A stretch of 64,000 nucleotides of DNA from Nonlabens tegetincola (GTDB lineage: Bacteria > Bacteroidota > Bacteroidia > Flavobacteriales > Flavobacteriaceae), in NCBI RefSeq assembly GCF_002954355.1, contig NZ_MQVV01000017.1:310001-374000 (forward strand), given 5' to 3'. Of this stretch, positions 43,981 to 54,056 are shown piece after piece; within the stretch, counting starts at the first letter, position 1; each line of letters starts with the position of its first letter. The translations under genes and the position numbers were made by a program. The notes beneath the pieces were generated by a model. That model was not told the origin of the DNA. It did no database searches and saw nothing but the letters and a program-made list of their open reading frames with translations.

Positions 43981-44817
43981 TCAAATAAGAGTTTCTATTG
44001 CGGTTGGGTTCCAATTGTAATAATCGCAAATTCGTTGCCATTGAACTCTATTAAAATCCTTTCCTTTATTTTCTTTTTTAAGGGCCACCTTTTGAGTCCT
44101 CGCTATAGGAATAGGTATATCAGGATAATTTTCATTTTGTAAAGAAAGGACTCCATTTTTTAAAGCCATCGCCTTAAACCAAAGATCATCGGCCTTTGGA
44201 GCTAATTCATTAAACAAGGTAACATTATGAACATCCTCATGTAAAGAATTAGAAGGATACAAAACACAAAATGCTCCTACAGGCATATTGTGAATACTCT
44301 GTTCTTTTACATCATGTATAAAAGGCCACTGTGAATAGCTATTTACCCGATTATTCTCGTATGTCATCTTACGACATCGATTACCAATTATATTATCGGG
44401 ATATTTTAAATGAAAGTCCCATAACTTTTTGATTGTATCATCTTGATACATCACATCGTCATCACAAGTAATAATGGTTTTTTCTGGAAATTTCTTTAGA
44501 CTGTGGATTAGTTTGCGATGAGAAAACGTGTAGGGTACGTATTCAATTTGAAAAAAAGGACCTTGTAATTTGGCTAGTTTGTTAGGCAAGCTGTTCTTTA
44601 AATCATGATGCAACCACAGCACCACTTTTTCAGGAGCATATTTTTGTCTCATCATACTACGTATGGTAAGATCAAGTGTACTTAATCTGCTAGGGATACT
44701 AGTTAAACTTACAATAGCAGGAATGACTTGCTCCTGATTCTTTATAAGATTTGCTACACTCGTACTGCGCAATCTGAACGCTTCTAGTATTGAACCCGGT
44801 AATTCCTTTAATTTCAT
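43981..44817 (-). CDS. Probable glycosyltransferase
   Basis: A 278-aa protein. VPAIVSLTSIPSRLSTLDLT is followed by MRQKYAPEKVVLWL and ITCDDDVMYQDDTI, where DDD is a likely metal-binding site as in GT-A enzymes, so a glycosyltransferase is the best guess. The later segment has KADDLWFKAMALKNG, reminiscent of mannosyl-like transferases. No membrane segment. It follows the LPS kinase-like gene on the same strand with a 4-bp overlap (ATGA), so the two act together. Confidence 0.7.
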   Translation of the reverse strand: MKLKELPGSILEAFRLRSTSVANLIKNQEQVIPAIVSLTSIPSRLSTLDLTIRSMMRQKYAPEKVVLWLHHDLKNSLPNKLAKLQGPFFQIEYVPYTFSHRKLIHSLKKFPEKTIITCDDDVMYQDDTIKKLWDFHLKYPDNIIGNRCRKMTYENNRVNSYSQWPFIHDVKEQSIHNMPVGAFCVLYPSNSLHEDVHNVTLFNELAPKADDLWFKAMALKNGVLSLQNENYPDIPIPIARTQKVALKKENKGKDFNRVQWQRICDYYNWNPTAIETLI

Positions 44818-45572
44818 GATTTAAACAGTCCTTTTAATTTCTTTTTAAATCTTTTTTTACGGTGAAATTTATCTTGAAATTTTTGCACACTTTCCCACAT
44901 GGATTCAATAGCATGTTGAGCATCCTTATCAGATAATTTTGCATACTCCTTACCCATTATATCATACATCCATTTTTTGGGCGATAATCGCTCAAAATTC
45001 TTCAATCTCATATTATAAGGTATGTCAAAAAATTTCATTCTGTTTAAATCAACCAGACTAAAAGTATAGCCTTGCGAAGTTTTCTTAATCAAGGTATTCC
45101 CAGGAGAATGATCTAGGAAATAAATACCGGCCTCATGCATTTCATACATAAAAGAGGCAAACTCCTTGAGAATTTGTTCTTTATCTTGAAGTGAATCATC
45201 ATTAATAAGTTCTCTAAAAGTAAAGTCATGTTCCCCATAATAACATATGTAATAACTATCCTTTAAAGTGAAAATCCCTAGTTTTTCTAGATAAGCCACT
45301 GGTTGTGGGGTTCCTATTCCTTTTTCAGTTAAATAAACCGCATTTTCATAGGATCTTCTTGCCTTTGATTTTCTTATAAATCTGTAAACAAACTGATTTA
45401 TAAAGTTTGGTTTCTTGAAGGATTTTACGACATACTTTTCATCTTCCCATTCAATTACCTTTATAGTATTACGTGGATCTCCTAATCTATTTTCAGAATC
45501 GTAAAACAACTCTAGTAAATGTTGTATTCGCTTTCGCGAAAGCGAACTAGAAAAAAACCTCTCTTTAAACAT
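44814..45572 (-). CDS. Lipopolysaccharide kinase (KDO kinase/WaaP-like)
   Basis: A 252-aa protein-kinase-fold protein. The catalytic loop is recognised as FLDHSPGNTLI (Asp-His...Asn in place of HxDxxxxN) and the metal-binding DLNR in FSLVDLNRMKF. This resembles the KDO kinase/RIO-like LPS kinases that phosphorylate heptose or KDO. An N-terminal Lys in YVVKSFKKPN could bind ATP. Palindrome copy 10 encodes LSRKR near the N-terminus. It is upstream of and overlaps the glycosyltransferase gene. Confidence 0.8.
   Translation of the reverse strand: MFKERFFSSSLSRKRIQHLLELFYDSENRLGDPRNTIKVIEWEDEKYVVKSFKKPNFINQFVYRFIRKSKARRSYENAVYLTEKGIGTPQPVAYLEKLGIFTLKDSYYICYYGEHDFTFRELINDDSLQDKEQILKEFASFMYEMHEAGIYFLDHSPGNTLIKKTSQGYTFSLVDLNRMKFFDIPYNMRLKNFERLSPKKWMYDIMGKEYAKLSDKDAQHAIESMWESVQKFQDKFHRKKRFKKKLKGLFKS
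45529..45544. repeat. Iterated palindrome copy 10 (inside the LPS kinase gene)
   Basis: Exact CGCTTTCGCGAAAGCG, read as Leu-Ser-Arg-Lys-Arg. Confidence 0.95.
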
Positions 45573-45741
45573 ATAGTATTACAATGGTAGACAAAGAAAC
45601 GACATATCCACCTGCTAACAAAGCTAGATGGATATCTAAAAGTTACAGAAAGGTCTAGTTTAAATCATATCTTTGAATTTTATTTATAGCAAACGGTCAT
45701 CATGTCTTACCATTACTCACTTCAAACAATAATATCAATAC

Positions 45742-46857
45742 ATGAGTAAAACAGTCTTACGTGTAGTTCATCTTTCTGGAATGATGAGTCGTGGTGGTGG
45801 CGAAAATCACATCATTAATTTGACTACTGAACTGAATAAAATGGGGCATGAAAGCACCGTGTTTTGTCCGTTAGGAAGTCAATTAGGCACAGAACTTAAG
45901 GAACTCAATAGTCCAGTGGTTGAGAAGAAATTAAGGTTAAAAGTTGACCCCTTGTTCTTTTTAAGCTTTGGTAAATTTTGTAAAAAGAAGAAAATTGACA
46001 TTATACATGTGCACGATCCCGTTGCTATGTTTTTGGTCATACTAGCCTCGTACTTTTTTAAGTTACCTAAAACGGTAATGAGTAAGAAAACTAGTTTTCC
46101 TATCAAAAACCGTAAAAAAACTCTTTATAAATACAATCATCCCATTTTTAAAAGAGTGATTTGTGTATCTAATGAAGTGAAAAAGGTAAGCCAAAAATCA
46201 ATCGTTAACTCAAATAAGATTGTCACGATTTACAATGGATCAAATCTAGATAAATTAGACACATTCGAGCCTAAAATTAATTTAAGAGAATCCTTAAATC
46301 TTTCCAAAGACGTTACCCTAGTTTTACATATTGCAAATCACACTAAACCAAAAGATTTACCATTATTTATAAAGTGTGTAGAATACTTTAAAGATCGTGA
46401 GGACGTGCATTTTGTTCAAATTGGTAGACACACTGAACATTCCATACCCATTCTAGAGGCTGTTGAGAGTAAAGGACTTGAAAAAAGAGTTTCCTTTTTG
46501 CATGAACAAGAAAATGCTGCCGTTTACCTTAAGCAAGCCGATATCTCCTTTATTACCTCAAAAAGTGAAGGATTACCACAGGTTATCTATGAGTCCATGT
46601 ATTACCAGACCTTAATCGTAAGTACTATGGCAGGCGGTATTCCTGAAGTTATTTCAAATGGCGTAAATGGTTTTATAGCACCAGTGGGCGATAGTATTAA
46701 ATTAATTGAACATTTGAATCACGTGATAGACAATAAAAGTGCCTTTGCAAAAATGCTCGATCAAAACTTTCAATTAGTAAAAGAAAAATATGATTCTAAG
46801 ATAATGGCTCAAAAGACGCTTGAATTATATCAAAACTTGTTAAAGCCTGTTCAATAA
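45742..46857 (+). CDS. Glycosyltransferase family 4
   Basis: A 371-aa GT-B enzyme: LSGMMSRGGGENHIINLT at the N-terminus (acceptor side), IDIIHVHDPVAMF, and the C-terminal donor site with EGLPQVIYESMYYQTLIVSTMAGGIPEVISNGVNGF (E...E motif of GT4). The typical substrates are LPS or capsule sugars. It is followed 7 bp later by another glycosyltransferase, forming a two-gene operon. Confidence 0.87.
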   Translation: MSKTVLRVVHLSGMMSRGGGENHIINLTTELNKMGHESTVFCPLGSQLGTELKELNSPVVEKKLRLKVDPLFFLSFGKFCKKKKIDIIHVHDPVAMFLVILASYFFKLPKTVMSKKTSFPIKNRKKTLYKYNHPIFKRVICVSNEVKKVSQKSIVNSNKIVTIYNGSNLDKLDTFEPKINLRESLNLSKDVTLVLHIANHTKPKDLPLFIKCVEYFKDREDVHFVQIGRHTEHSIPILEAVESKGLEKRVSFLHEQENAAVYLKQADISFITSKSEGLPQVIYESMYYQTLIVSTMAGGIPEVISNGVNGFIAPVGDSIKLIEHLNHVIDNKSAFAKMLDQNFQLVKEKYDSKIMAQKTLELYQNLLKPVQ

Positions 46858-46864
46858 ATTAAAA

Positions 46865-47896
46865 ATGAAAAACCTACAAGACGATTTTAAAGAACGTATG
46901 TATTTCCTATTTGCCCATAAATGGAAATATATTGTTTCAATTATTTTGACCCTTTTCAAATCCAAAAATTATAAAAAAGGTGCAGTGCGCACTGTTACTT
47001 ACATTGCCCGAGAAAAAGATAAAACATGGATATTTGGAGCTAAAGTTCGTAGATTATCAAAACATTCTCAACTTGACGCCAGAGTTCATTGGAATGATAA
47101 GATCAAAGGAATTCCAGATACTGATGGCTATTACCACATCTATCAAAACCACTTTTGCCGCAGTTTGCGACGCAAACCAAACATCATTTTTAAAAAGAAT
47201 ATTGTGATGTTCACCCATCCTAGCTGGAGTAAAAAATACTCAAAAACACATGTGGTTTGGGGTTTGAATCAAGCAGATTATGTCATATGCTTAAATTCCA
47301 ATATCAAGAAAATGTTGATCGAGGATGGAGTAAGACCAGAAATACTTAAGGTAATTCATATTGCTACCAGTGAAAAAACATTCTATCCACATGAGCGTAC
47401 AGGTAAAGGAGTTGTGGGATTATGCTCTGGATTTCAAATACGTAAAAATCCAGATTTAATATTTGATGTAGTAAAAAATATGCCTCAAAGAGAGTTCCTT
47501 CTATTAGGTAGTAATTGGGAGCGATATACAAAATTTGATGAGTTACTGGCTCTTCCTAATTTCACCTATCTTAAAGATATGGAATATGAAAAATTTCCTG
47601 AATTTTACGATAAGATGGATGTATTTTTGTCACCTTCAATTTTAGAAGGTGGACCAGTACCTTTGTTAGAAGCTATGATGTCAAATTGTGTTCCTGTAGC
47701 GTCAAACACTGGATTTTCTACTGATATAATTACGCATGGAGAAAATGGGTTCATATTTGATATTAACGCCTCCTATAAAGAGGTAATTCCTTTAATTGAA
47801 GAAGCCTATAACCTCAAAGGCAATATTAGAAATACAGTTTTAGAGCATACCTGGACCAATTGCTCTCATAAAATTGACACTCTTTTCAATACATAA
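46865..47896 (+). CDS. Glycosyltransferase (GT-B fold)
   Basis: A 343-aa protein with the C-terminal GT4/GT1 donor domain (KGVVGLCSGFQIRKNPDLIF, LEGGPVPLLEAMMSNCVPVASNTGFSTDIITHGENGFIF). The N-terminal half is less conserved. It is cotranscribed with the preceding gene (7-bp gap) and probably adds another sugar of the same glycan. The acceptor is unknown. Confidence 0.83.
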   Translation: MKNLQDDFKERMYFLFAHKWKYIVSIILTLFKSKNYKKGAVRTVTYIAREKDKTWIFGAKVRRLSKHSQLDARVHWNDKIKGIPDTDGYYHIYQNHFCRSLRRKPNIIFKKNIVMFTHPSWSKKYSKTHVVWGLNQADYVICLNSNIKKMLIEDGVRPEILKVIHIATSEKTFYPHERTGKGVVGLCSGFQIRKNPDLIFDVVKNMPQREFLLLGSNWERYTKFDELLALPNFTYLKDMEYEKFPEFYDKMDVFLSPSILEGGPVPLLEAMMSNCVPVASNTGFSTDIITHGENGFIFDINASYKEVIPLIEEAYNLKGNIRNTVLEHTWTNCSHKIDTLFNT

Positions 47897-47930
47897 AAGG
47901 GATGTTCGTTAGATAAAATGTGATTTGAAC

Positions 47931-48587
47931 ATGAAAAAGAAAAAGCCTGATAATCGACCTAGAGTTCCTAAAGAAACCATAGATAAAACAGTTGATCATT
48001 TAAAAAAAGGTCATACCCTTATTCTTCCTATGGACGGTTATTATTATTTATGCTGTGATGCACAAGACATAGAAGCGGTTGAAAAAACTCTAGGATTAGT
48101 AACTAGTGATGAGGCTATTTTTTATGAAGTTCTTGTAGATAAAGATCATGTACTCGAGCGTTATGTAGAACAAGTGCCTGATCCTGCTTGGAATATCATA
48201 GACACTAGTAAAAGACCTGTTACACTAGTCCTAGATAAACCAAAAAACATAGCGCCAGCTCTTATATTAGAAGACAACAGTACTCCTTTTAAAATAACCT
48301 ACGATAGATTCACAGCATTAGTCACAAGCAAACTACGCAGCCCGTTGTTGATCGCTTCTTCCAATTTTCTAAAAGGTAACATGCCAGAAAAACTGGAAGA
48401 TATTTCTCAATCTTTAATCGATCAAGTTGATTCAATTATTTCCATTGAAGATACTACAGAAAAAATTGAAGTTCACCCACTTGAAAAAGAAGCTCAAAAA
48501 GGATCGAATAAACAACGACAACGCCACCAACCTACATCAATTATAAAAATCTCTAATAACGGTATCTTTAAAATTATTAGAAAGTAA
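47931..48587 (+). CDS. Divergent Sua5/YciO/YrdC family protein
   Basis: A 218-aa protein whose fold is YrdC-like: KKGHTLILPMDGYYYLCCDAQDIEAVEK at the start and RPVTLVLDKPKNIAPAL and SSNFLKGNMPEKLEDI later. The Lys/Arg-containing KxR motif that binds substrate in Sua5/TsaC is not visible, so it may not be a functional threonylcarbamoyl-AMP synthase; a paralogue with another role is possible. ATG at 47931 is chosen over an upstream TTG. It overlaps cca by one base (TAATG). Confidence 0.7.
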   Translation: MKKKKPDNRPRVPKETIDKTVDHLKKGHTLILPMDGYYYLCCDAQDIEAVEKTLGLVTSDEAIFYEVLVDKDHVLERYVEQVPDPAWNIIDTSKRPVTLVLDKPKNIAPALILEDNSTPFKITYDRFTALVTSKLRSPLLIASSNFLKGNMPEKLEDISQSLIDQVDSIISIEDTTEKIEVHPLEKEAQKGSNKQRQRHQPTSIIKISNNGIFKIIRK

Positions 48588-50011
48588 TGTCGCAAACTCA
48601 CTATTTAAAAGCACTTGAGCATCCTATATTCAAGGTCATTAATCAAGCTAGTGAATTACTACAACTTGAAACTTATGTTATAGGTGGATTTGTGCGGGAT
48701 TACTTTTTAAAAAGAGGTCAAAAAAAAGATATTGACATCGTAACTGTAGGTAGCGGTATAGAACTAGCTAAAAAAGTAGCCAGTCTCTTAGAAGACAATC
48801 CAAAAGTGACTGTTTTTAAAAATTTTGGCACGGCCATGCTCAAAACAGGAGATCTTGAGTTAGAATTTGTTGGAGCACGCAAGGAAAGCTATGATCGTAA
48901 TAGTCGTAAACCATTCGTAGAAAATGGCACATTAAAAGACGATCAAAACCGCAGAGACTTTACTATAAACGCCATGGCGTTTTCTCTCAATGATAATAAC
49001 TACGGTCGCCTGATTGATCCTTTCAATGGTATACAAGATCTAGAAAACAGATTAATACGTACTCCATTAGATCCAGACATCACTTACAGCGACGATCCTT
49101 TAAGAATGCTGCGTGCAATACGTTTTGCAAGTCAACTAGATTTCAAAATTGAAGAAAAATCCTTTGATAGTATCAAACAAAACGCAGAAAGATTAGACAT
49201 CATTTCTCAAGAACGTATCGTGACCGAAGTTCACAAAATTATGCTTTGTGATGTTCCCTCTTATGGTTTCTTACTTTTGGAAAAAAGTAAATTACTTGAG
49301 CGTTTTCTTCCCGAATTGACTGCCTTAAAAGGCATTGAAGAAGTTGAAGGTCAAACACATAAAGACAACTTTTATCACACTCTAGAGGTTGTAGATAATA
49401 TTTCTAAAAACACCGATGATCTTTGGTTACGCTGGTCTGCATTACTTCATGATATAGGCAAAGCTCCTACAAAAAGATTTTCTAAAAAAGTAGGTTGGAC
49501 ATTTCATGGGCATGAGTTCAAAGGCTCAAAAATGGTATATCATCTTTTTAAACGCCTTAAAATGCCATTGAATGACAAAATGAAATTTGTACAAAAAATG
49601 GTTCGCATGAGTTCAAGACCTATCGCTGTTATAGATGAAAGCGCAACCGATAGCGCTGTGCGCAGGCTAGTTCATGATGCAGGTGATCATATAGAGGATT
49701 TAATGACTTTATGTGAGGCAGATATAACAACTAAGAATCCAAAGAGATTCCAGCGTTATCATAATAACTTCAGGAAAGTACGTACCAAAATTGTCGAAGT
49801 AGAAGAACGCGATCGTATACGCAATTTCCAACCACCTGTAAGTGGCGAGGAAATTATGAAAACTTTTAACCTCAAACCTTGTCGAGAAATTGGAATGATT
49901 AAAGCAAGTATTAAAGATGCTATTTTGGATGGAAAAATCCCTAACGAATACGAAGCTGCACGAGAGTGGATGTTACAGAAAGGCAAAGAGTTAGGACTCT
50001 TGACGCATTAA
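48587..50011 (+). CDS. cca: CCA tRNA nucleotidyltransferase / poly(A) polymerase family
   Basis: A 474-aa nucleotidyltransferase that adds or repairs the CCA end of tRNA. Head domain: GGFVRDYFLKRGQKKDIDIV (the GGxxRD and DxD motifs); then RRDFTINAMAF, DPLRMLRAIRFAS and the HD domain LLHDIGKAPTKR and GHEFKGSKMV. The HD domain suits the class found in many Bacteroidota. It is coupled to the upstream YrdC-like gene by TAATG. Confidence 0.92.
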   Translation: MSQTHYLKALEHPIFKVINQASELLQLETYVIGGFVRDYFLKRGQKKDIDIVTVGSGIELAKKVASLLEDNPKVTVFKNFGTAMLKTGDLELEFVGARKESYDRNSRKPFVENGTLKDDQNRRDFTINAMAFSLNDNNYGRLIDPFNGIQDLENRLIRTPLDPDITYSDDPLRMLRAIRFASQLDFKIEEKSFDSIKQNAERLDIISQERIVTEVHKIMLCDVPSYGFLLLEKSKLLERFLPELTALKGIEEVEGQTHKDNFYHTLEVVDNISKNTDDLWLRWSALLHDIGKAPTKRFSKKVGWTFHGHEFKGSKMVYHLFKRLKMPLNDKMKFVQKMVRMSSRPIAVIDESATDSAVRRLVHDAGDHIEDLMTLCEADITTKNPKRFQRYHNNFRKVRTKIVEVEERDRIRNFQPPVSGEEIMKTFNLKPCREIGMIKASIKDAILDGKIPNEYEAAREWMLQKGKELGLLTH

Positions 50012-50295
50012 TTGTTCTCACTTTTACAAAACTTCATTTTTAATAAAAGCTAATATCACTAGGCTCTTTGATTTCGCTTTCGCGAAAGCGTAATAACTAT
50101 AGTTGCACCATAGTTCACTAGAGAAGAAAGTCGTCAATTTGATTTCTTAAAATCTTTAATTTTTTCAATTGTATATCGTCCTTTTTTTGAGCATTTCTAG
50201 TGTTTTATTCCTATAAAATTACCATTGAGCAACTCATACAGAGATTGAGCAAGATATTATTTTCATGAGATACTTAATCGTATTTTTATAAATTG
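50012..50295. other. Intergenic stretch before the sensor pseudogene
   Basis: About 280 bp. It holds palindrome copy 11 and AT-rich DNA; I see no gene. Confidence 0.5.
50075..50090. repeat. Iterated palindrome copy 11 (intergenic)
   Basis: Exact CGCTTTCGCGAAAGCG, 65 bp after the cca stop. Confidence 0.95.
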
Positions 50296-52461
50296 ATGAG
50301 GAGTATCCATTTTTTTAAATTATTACTAGTTGTAGGTTTCCTGCTTAGCACCATATGTTTAAAAGCACAAGAACCTGTAACGCTATCAATTACTGAAGCA
50401 CAAGGACTACCGAGTAACGAGATTTATTCCATGGAGGAAGATGCAAAGGGATTTGTATGGCTAGCTACTAATAAAGGTTTGGTGCGTTACGATGGTACAA
50501 CTTTTCAATCCTATGCACATCCTGAACAAGTAGGATTATCAGTTTTTAATTTATTCGTTGATCAAATGTATAGAGTATGGTGCATGAACTTATCTGGACA
50601 GATTTTTTATGCTAAAGATGATGAATTTGTGCTTTTTGCAAATGTCAATGAAGAATTTAAAGGATCACTTGGTAATCTAGTTGCTAATAAGGAAGAACTT
50701 GTCGAGAGTTACTTTAAATCTTGCGTGACTATTAATTTAAAAACTAAAGAAAAAAAGTTTCTGATATTCCACAAAATAGTTTTAGCTATGGTCTAGTCGC
50801 TCAGCATGATGGAAACATCTTTCAACCTGTGGGAAATATTTTAAGATTATTAAAAATAGTCAGGTTACAAACAAATATCTTTTACCTAGCTCACTTCATG
50901 ATGAAGCATTGAGACCACACCCTATAAGAACCGTTTTTTCACCTAATGGTAACTTGTATTTAATTCAAGAATTGTTAGGTGAATCGCTCAAGGTATTTAT
51001 AAGAGAAAATGATGGATGGACTTCTCTAAACACTCCAGCAGATTTCAAAGACGTTAGAATTCAATCCGTTCATGCCCATGATAATCAATTATTTTTTAGT
51101 ACCAATAAAGGTGTTCTTATCTGTGAGCGCAACGGGAGCGATCTGCTTATAAATCAATCTATCCTTCAGGACTATTTTACAACTGACACATTTATCGACA
51201 ATGATCAGAACATTTGGATAAGCACTTTGCGTAACGGTCTCATAGTTGTGCCTAACATTCATGTGCGTGAGCACACACTTCCAGCTACTTTGCCTACACG
51301 CATTGAAAAGCTTTCTAATGATCACGTTGCAGTAGGTTTTGAGAATGGAAATATAGGAATAGTATCTTCCAAAACTGAAGAAATGGAAGTCATCAAATTC
51401 CCTAAATCTACCGCAGTTTCTACGTTGTTATATCATAAACAAAACTCAGATCTATTTGTTTTCCAGAAACTATACAACTACAGATATAATCTGGCTACAA
51501 GAAAAATCGCCAGACTTAAAAACCAACTAACCACTGTAAAAAAGGCGTCACTAATAGGTACAGATACAATACTATATGCATCTGCCGGTTTTATCGCGGC
51601 TCTTTTACTAAAAGAAAATGGGTTTACTGAAAGAGACGAGTTTCTTTTTCAACAAAACATAAGGGGTTACACTGCGCTTCATACCGTCAAAAGTGATCAA
51701 TCGTATCTGGCATCAATAGAAGGCTTACACATGCTTACTAAAGATTTACAATTAAATCCTATCGCCTTTAAAAACCATCCGATACTTACACGCAATTTAA
51801 TAGAAGACAACAGTGGAAATGTTTGGGCTGGTAGTTTTAAAAATGGACTTTACAAAATTATTGGTGAAAAAGTAGTAGATCACATAACTACTGATACAGG
51901 ATTAGCGAGACAAGTAATCAACGCACTAGCCGTAGATGGTGATTATTTATGGATATGCACAGATAGTGCATTGCAACGTTACCACATACCTAGCGGCAGT
52001 TTTAACACTTTATATGCACGTGATGGAATTCCATCATTTTCAATAGTGAATATGACCATGGCTGGAGATTATCTCTACATGAATACTCTATTAAAATTAT
52101 TCAGCATACAAAAAGAAAAGGTATTTAAACCGCTTTATATTCCTGATTATTAATTTACTGAAGTTCAGATAGACGGAAAAACACAGGAGAAAAGTGACAA
52201 GTATATAATCGAAAATAAAAATACACCTACCATCATTTTCTATAATGTTAATGGTTTGCGAGGTTTAACTAGTGGAAATTTTGAATACCGCATAAAAAAT
52301 CATACTGAATGGACTACTCAACCTCAAGGCGCTAATAGCATACGGTTTGCCGCTTTACCTTTGGGTAAATTGACCTTTGAGTTGCGACAACTGGAATTTA
52401 TCTGGTTAAAGTATTTACATCAAATGGTAATAGTGCAACGCAGAATTTGATTAAAAAATAG
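50296..52461 (+). pseudogene. Decayed two-component sensor/regulator (Reg_prop beta-propeller + Y_Y_Y)
   Basis: Three open pieces read as one broken gene. The first (from ATG 50296) has a signal peptide and Reg_prop propeller units (GLPSNEIYSMEEDAKGFVWL...GLVRYDGTTF); a frameshift in the A run 50750-50756 ends it at 50796, while the next frame continues VSDIPQNSFSYGLVAQHDGN. A second frameshift near 50840 restores the third frame (KNSQVTNKYLLPSS into 50909-52153, propeller). An in-frame TAA at 52151 is followed in the same frame by the Y_Y_Y domain (FEYRIKNHTEWTT), then a third frameshift before LVKVFTSNGNSATQN. The expected kinase or DNA-binding output domain is missing. The parent was probably a hybrid sensor or LuxR-type regulator. 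Confidence 0.85.
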
Positions 52462-52510
52462 TACAATTCTCAATTATGTTTTTGTAGTAATTTTCATAAT
52501 TGAACCATAG

Positions 52511-52540
52511 AAATCAGGCCAAAAACTGGCCTGATTTTCA
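52511..52540 (+). terminator. Hairpin/terminator 1 after the pseudogene
   Basis: AATCAGGCCA-aaaac-TGGCCTGATT followed by TTC. A good terminator stem with a short T tract. Confidence 0.7.
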
Positions 52541-52609
52541 CCATTTATTGATCATACATAAATTCAAACTATATTTTCATTAAATGACCTATTTCAGTCA
52601 GATACAGAT

Positions 52610-52635
52610 AAATCACCTTCAATTAGGTGATTTTT
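52610..52635 (+). terminator. Hairpin/terminator 2 after the pseudogene
   Basis: AAATCACCT-tcaatt-AGGTGATTT followed by T residues. Confidence 0.65.
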
Positions 52636-52636
52636 A

Positions 52637-52676
52637 CATCGGGTAGCATAGTAGGGAATGTTGCCCGATTTTATTG
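52637..52676 (+). terminator. Hairpin/terminator 3 after the pseudogene
   Basis: ATCGGG...CCCGAT with a ~20-nt loop, then TTTTATTG. The third hairpin within 170 bp. Confidence 0.45.
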
Positions 52677-52696
52677 TCTATAAATTGTGGTTACTC

Positions 52697-52712
52697 CACT
52701 TTCGCGAAAGCG
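52697..52712. repeat. Iterated palindrome copy 12 (degenerate, upstream of pepT)
   Basis: CACTTTCGCGAAAGCG: one base of the consensus (G to A at the second position) is changed. It lies 34 bp before the pepT start. Confidence 0.85.
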
Positions 52713-52745
52713 TGAACACCATTATCTTTACTTATCAAATAAAAA

Positions 52746-53981
52746 ATGATGAATAAAGAAGAAGTTCTAGAGCGATTTTTAAGCTATATAAGCATTGATA
52801 CCGAAAGTGATGCCTCAAGCCCAACGACACCAAGTACAGATAAACAATGGGACCTTGCTCGTAAATTACATCAAGAGTTGATCGATATGGGAATGAGTGA
52901 TGTTACAATAGATGAACATGCTTACGTCATGGCTACTTTACCGTCAAATGTCGATCACGAGGTACCAACGATTGGATTCATTTCTCATTTTGACACCACT
53001 CCTGATTATACAGGAAAGAATATCAAACCGCAAATAATTGAAAATTATGATGGTGGTGATATTCCTCTTAAAGGAAGCGATCTCATTTTATCTCCAGATT
53101 ATTTTGAATCTCTTAAAAACTATATAGGTCAAACTATTATTACTACAGACGGTACTACACTTTTAGCAGCAGATGATAAAGCTGGTATAACCGAAATCAT
53201 GACAGCAGTTAAATATTTAATCGACCATCCAGAAATTAAGCATGGAGCTATCAAAGTAGGTTTTACACCCGATGAAGAGATTGGTCGTGGCGCTCATAAA
53301 TTTGATGTAGAAAAATTTGGTGCCGATTGGGCCTACACAATGGACGGTAGTCAAGTAGGTGAATTAGAATATGAAAATTTTAATGCCGCTGGCGCCGTGG
53401 TGACTTTTCATGGTAAAATTGTTCATCCTGGATATGCCAAAGGCAAAATGATTAATTCTATGTATGTGGCCAGTGAGTTTATTGAATCATTACCCAAATT
53501 AGAAACTCCTGAGCATACAGAGGACTATCAAGGTTTTTTCCACCTACATAATATGAAAGGTGCTGTAGAAAAAACCGAATTACATTACATCATACGCGAT
53601 CACGATAAAGAGCATTTTGAAGCTAGAAAAGAAATGCTAATCAAATTGGTAAGCGACCTAAACGAGCAGTACGACAGAGAGGCTGTAAGTATTGAAATCA
53701 ACGATCAATATTACAACATGCGAGAGAAAGTAGAGCCTGTAATGCATATTGTTGATGTTGCTGAAAAAGCCATGAAAGAATTAGGAATCACTCCACTCAT
53801 TAAACCCATTAGAGGTGGAACTGATGGATCTCAATTAAGCTACATGGGATTACCATGCCCTAACATTTTTGCCGGTGGACACAACTTTCATGGACCATAT
53901 GAATATGTTCCTTTAGAAAGCATAGTCAAGGCAACTGAGGTCATTGTTAAAATTGCTGAACTAGTCGCCAAGCCTGAATAA
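52746..53981 (+). CDS. pepT: Peptidase T (tripeptide aminopeptidase)
   Basis: A 411-aa M20 metallopeptidase releasing N-terminal residues from tripeptides. The zinc-binding set is visible: H81 and D83 ([11 protein letters not shown]), D143 ([10 protein letters not shown]), E177/E178 ([12 protein letters not shown]) and a C-terminal His ([13 protein letters not shown]). Length matches PepT (~408 aa). Cytosolic, single gene; the palindrome and three hairpins lie upstream. Confidence 0.93.
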   Translation: MMNKEEVLERFLSYISIDTESDASSPTTPSTDKQWDLARKLHQELIDMGMSDVTIDEHAYVMATLPSNVDHEVPTIGFISHFDTTPDYTGKNIKPQIIENYDGGDIPLKGSDLILSPDYFESLKNYIGQTIITTDGTTLLAADDKAGITEIMTAVKYLIDHPEIKHGAIKVGFTPDEEIGRGAHKFDVEKFGADWAYTMDGSQVGELEYENFNAAGAVVTFHGKIVHPGYAKGKMINSMYVASEFIESLPKLETPEHTEDYQGFFHLHNMKGAVEKTELHYIIRDHDKEHFEARKEMLIKLVSDLNEQYDREAVSIEINDQYYNMREKVEPVMHIVDVAEKAMKELGITPLIKPIRGGTDGSQLSYMGLPCPNIFAGGHNFHGPYEYVPLESIVKATEVIVKIAELVAKPE

Positions 53982-54056
53982 TTGATTTGAAGCGTAGTGA
54001 ACAATCCATTGTAATTATAATGGACTTCATATTATCTAAATTATTATCCTCTATCA

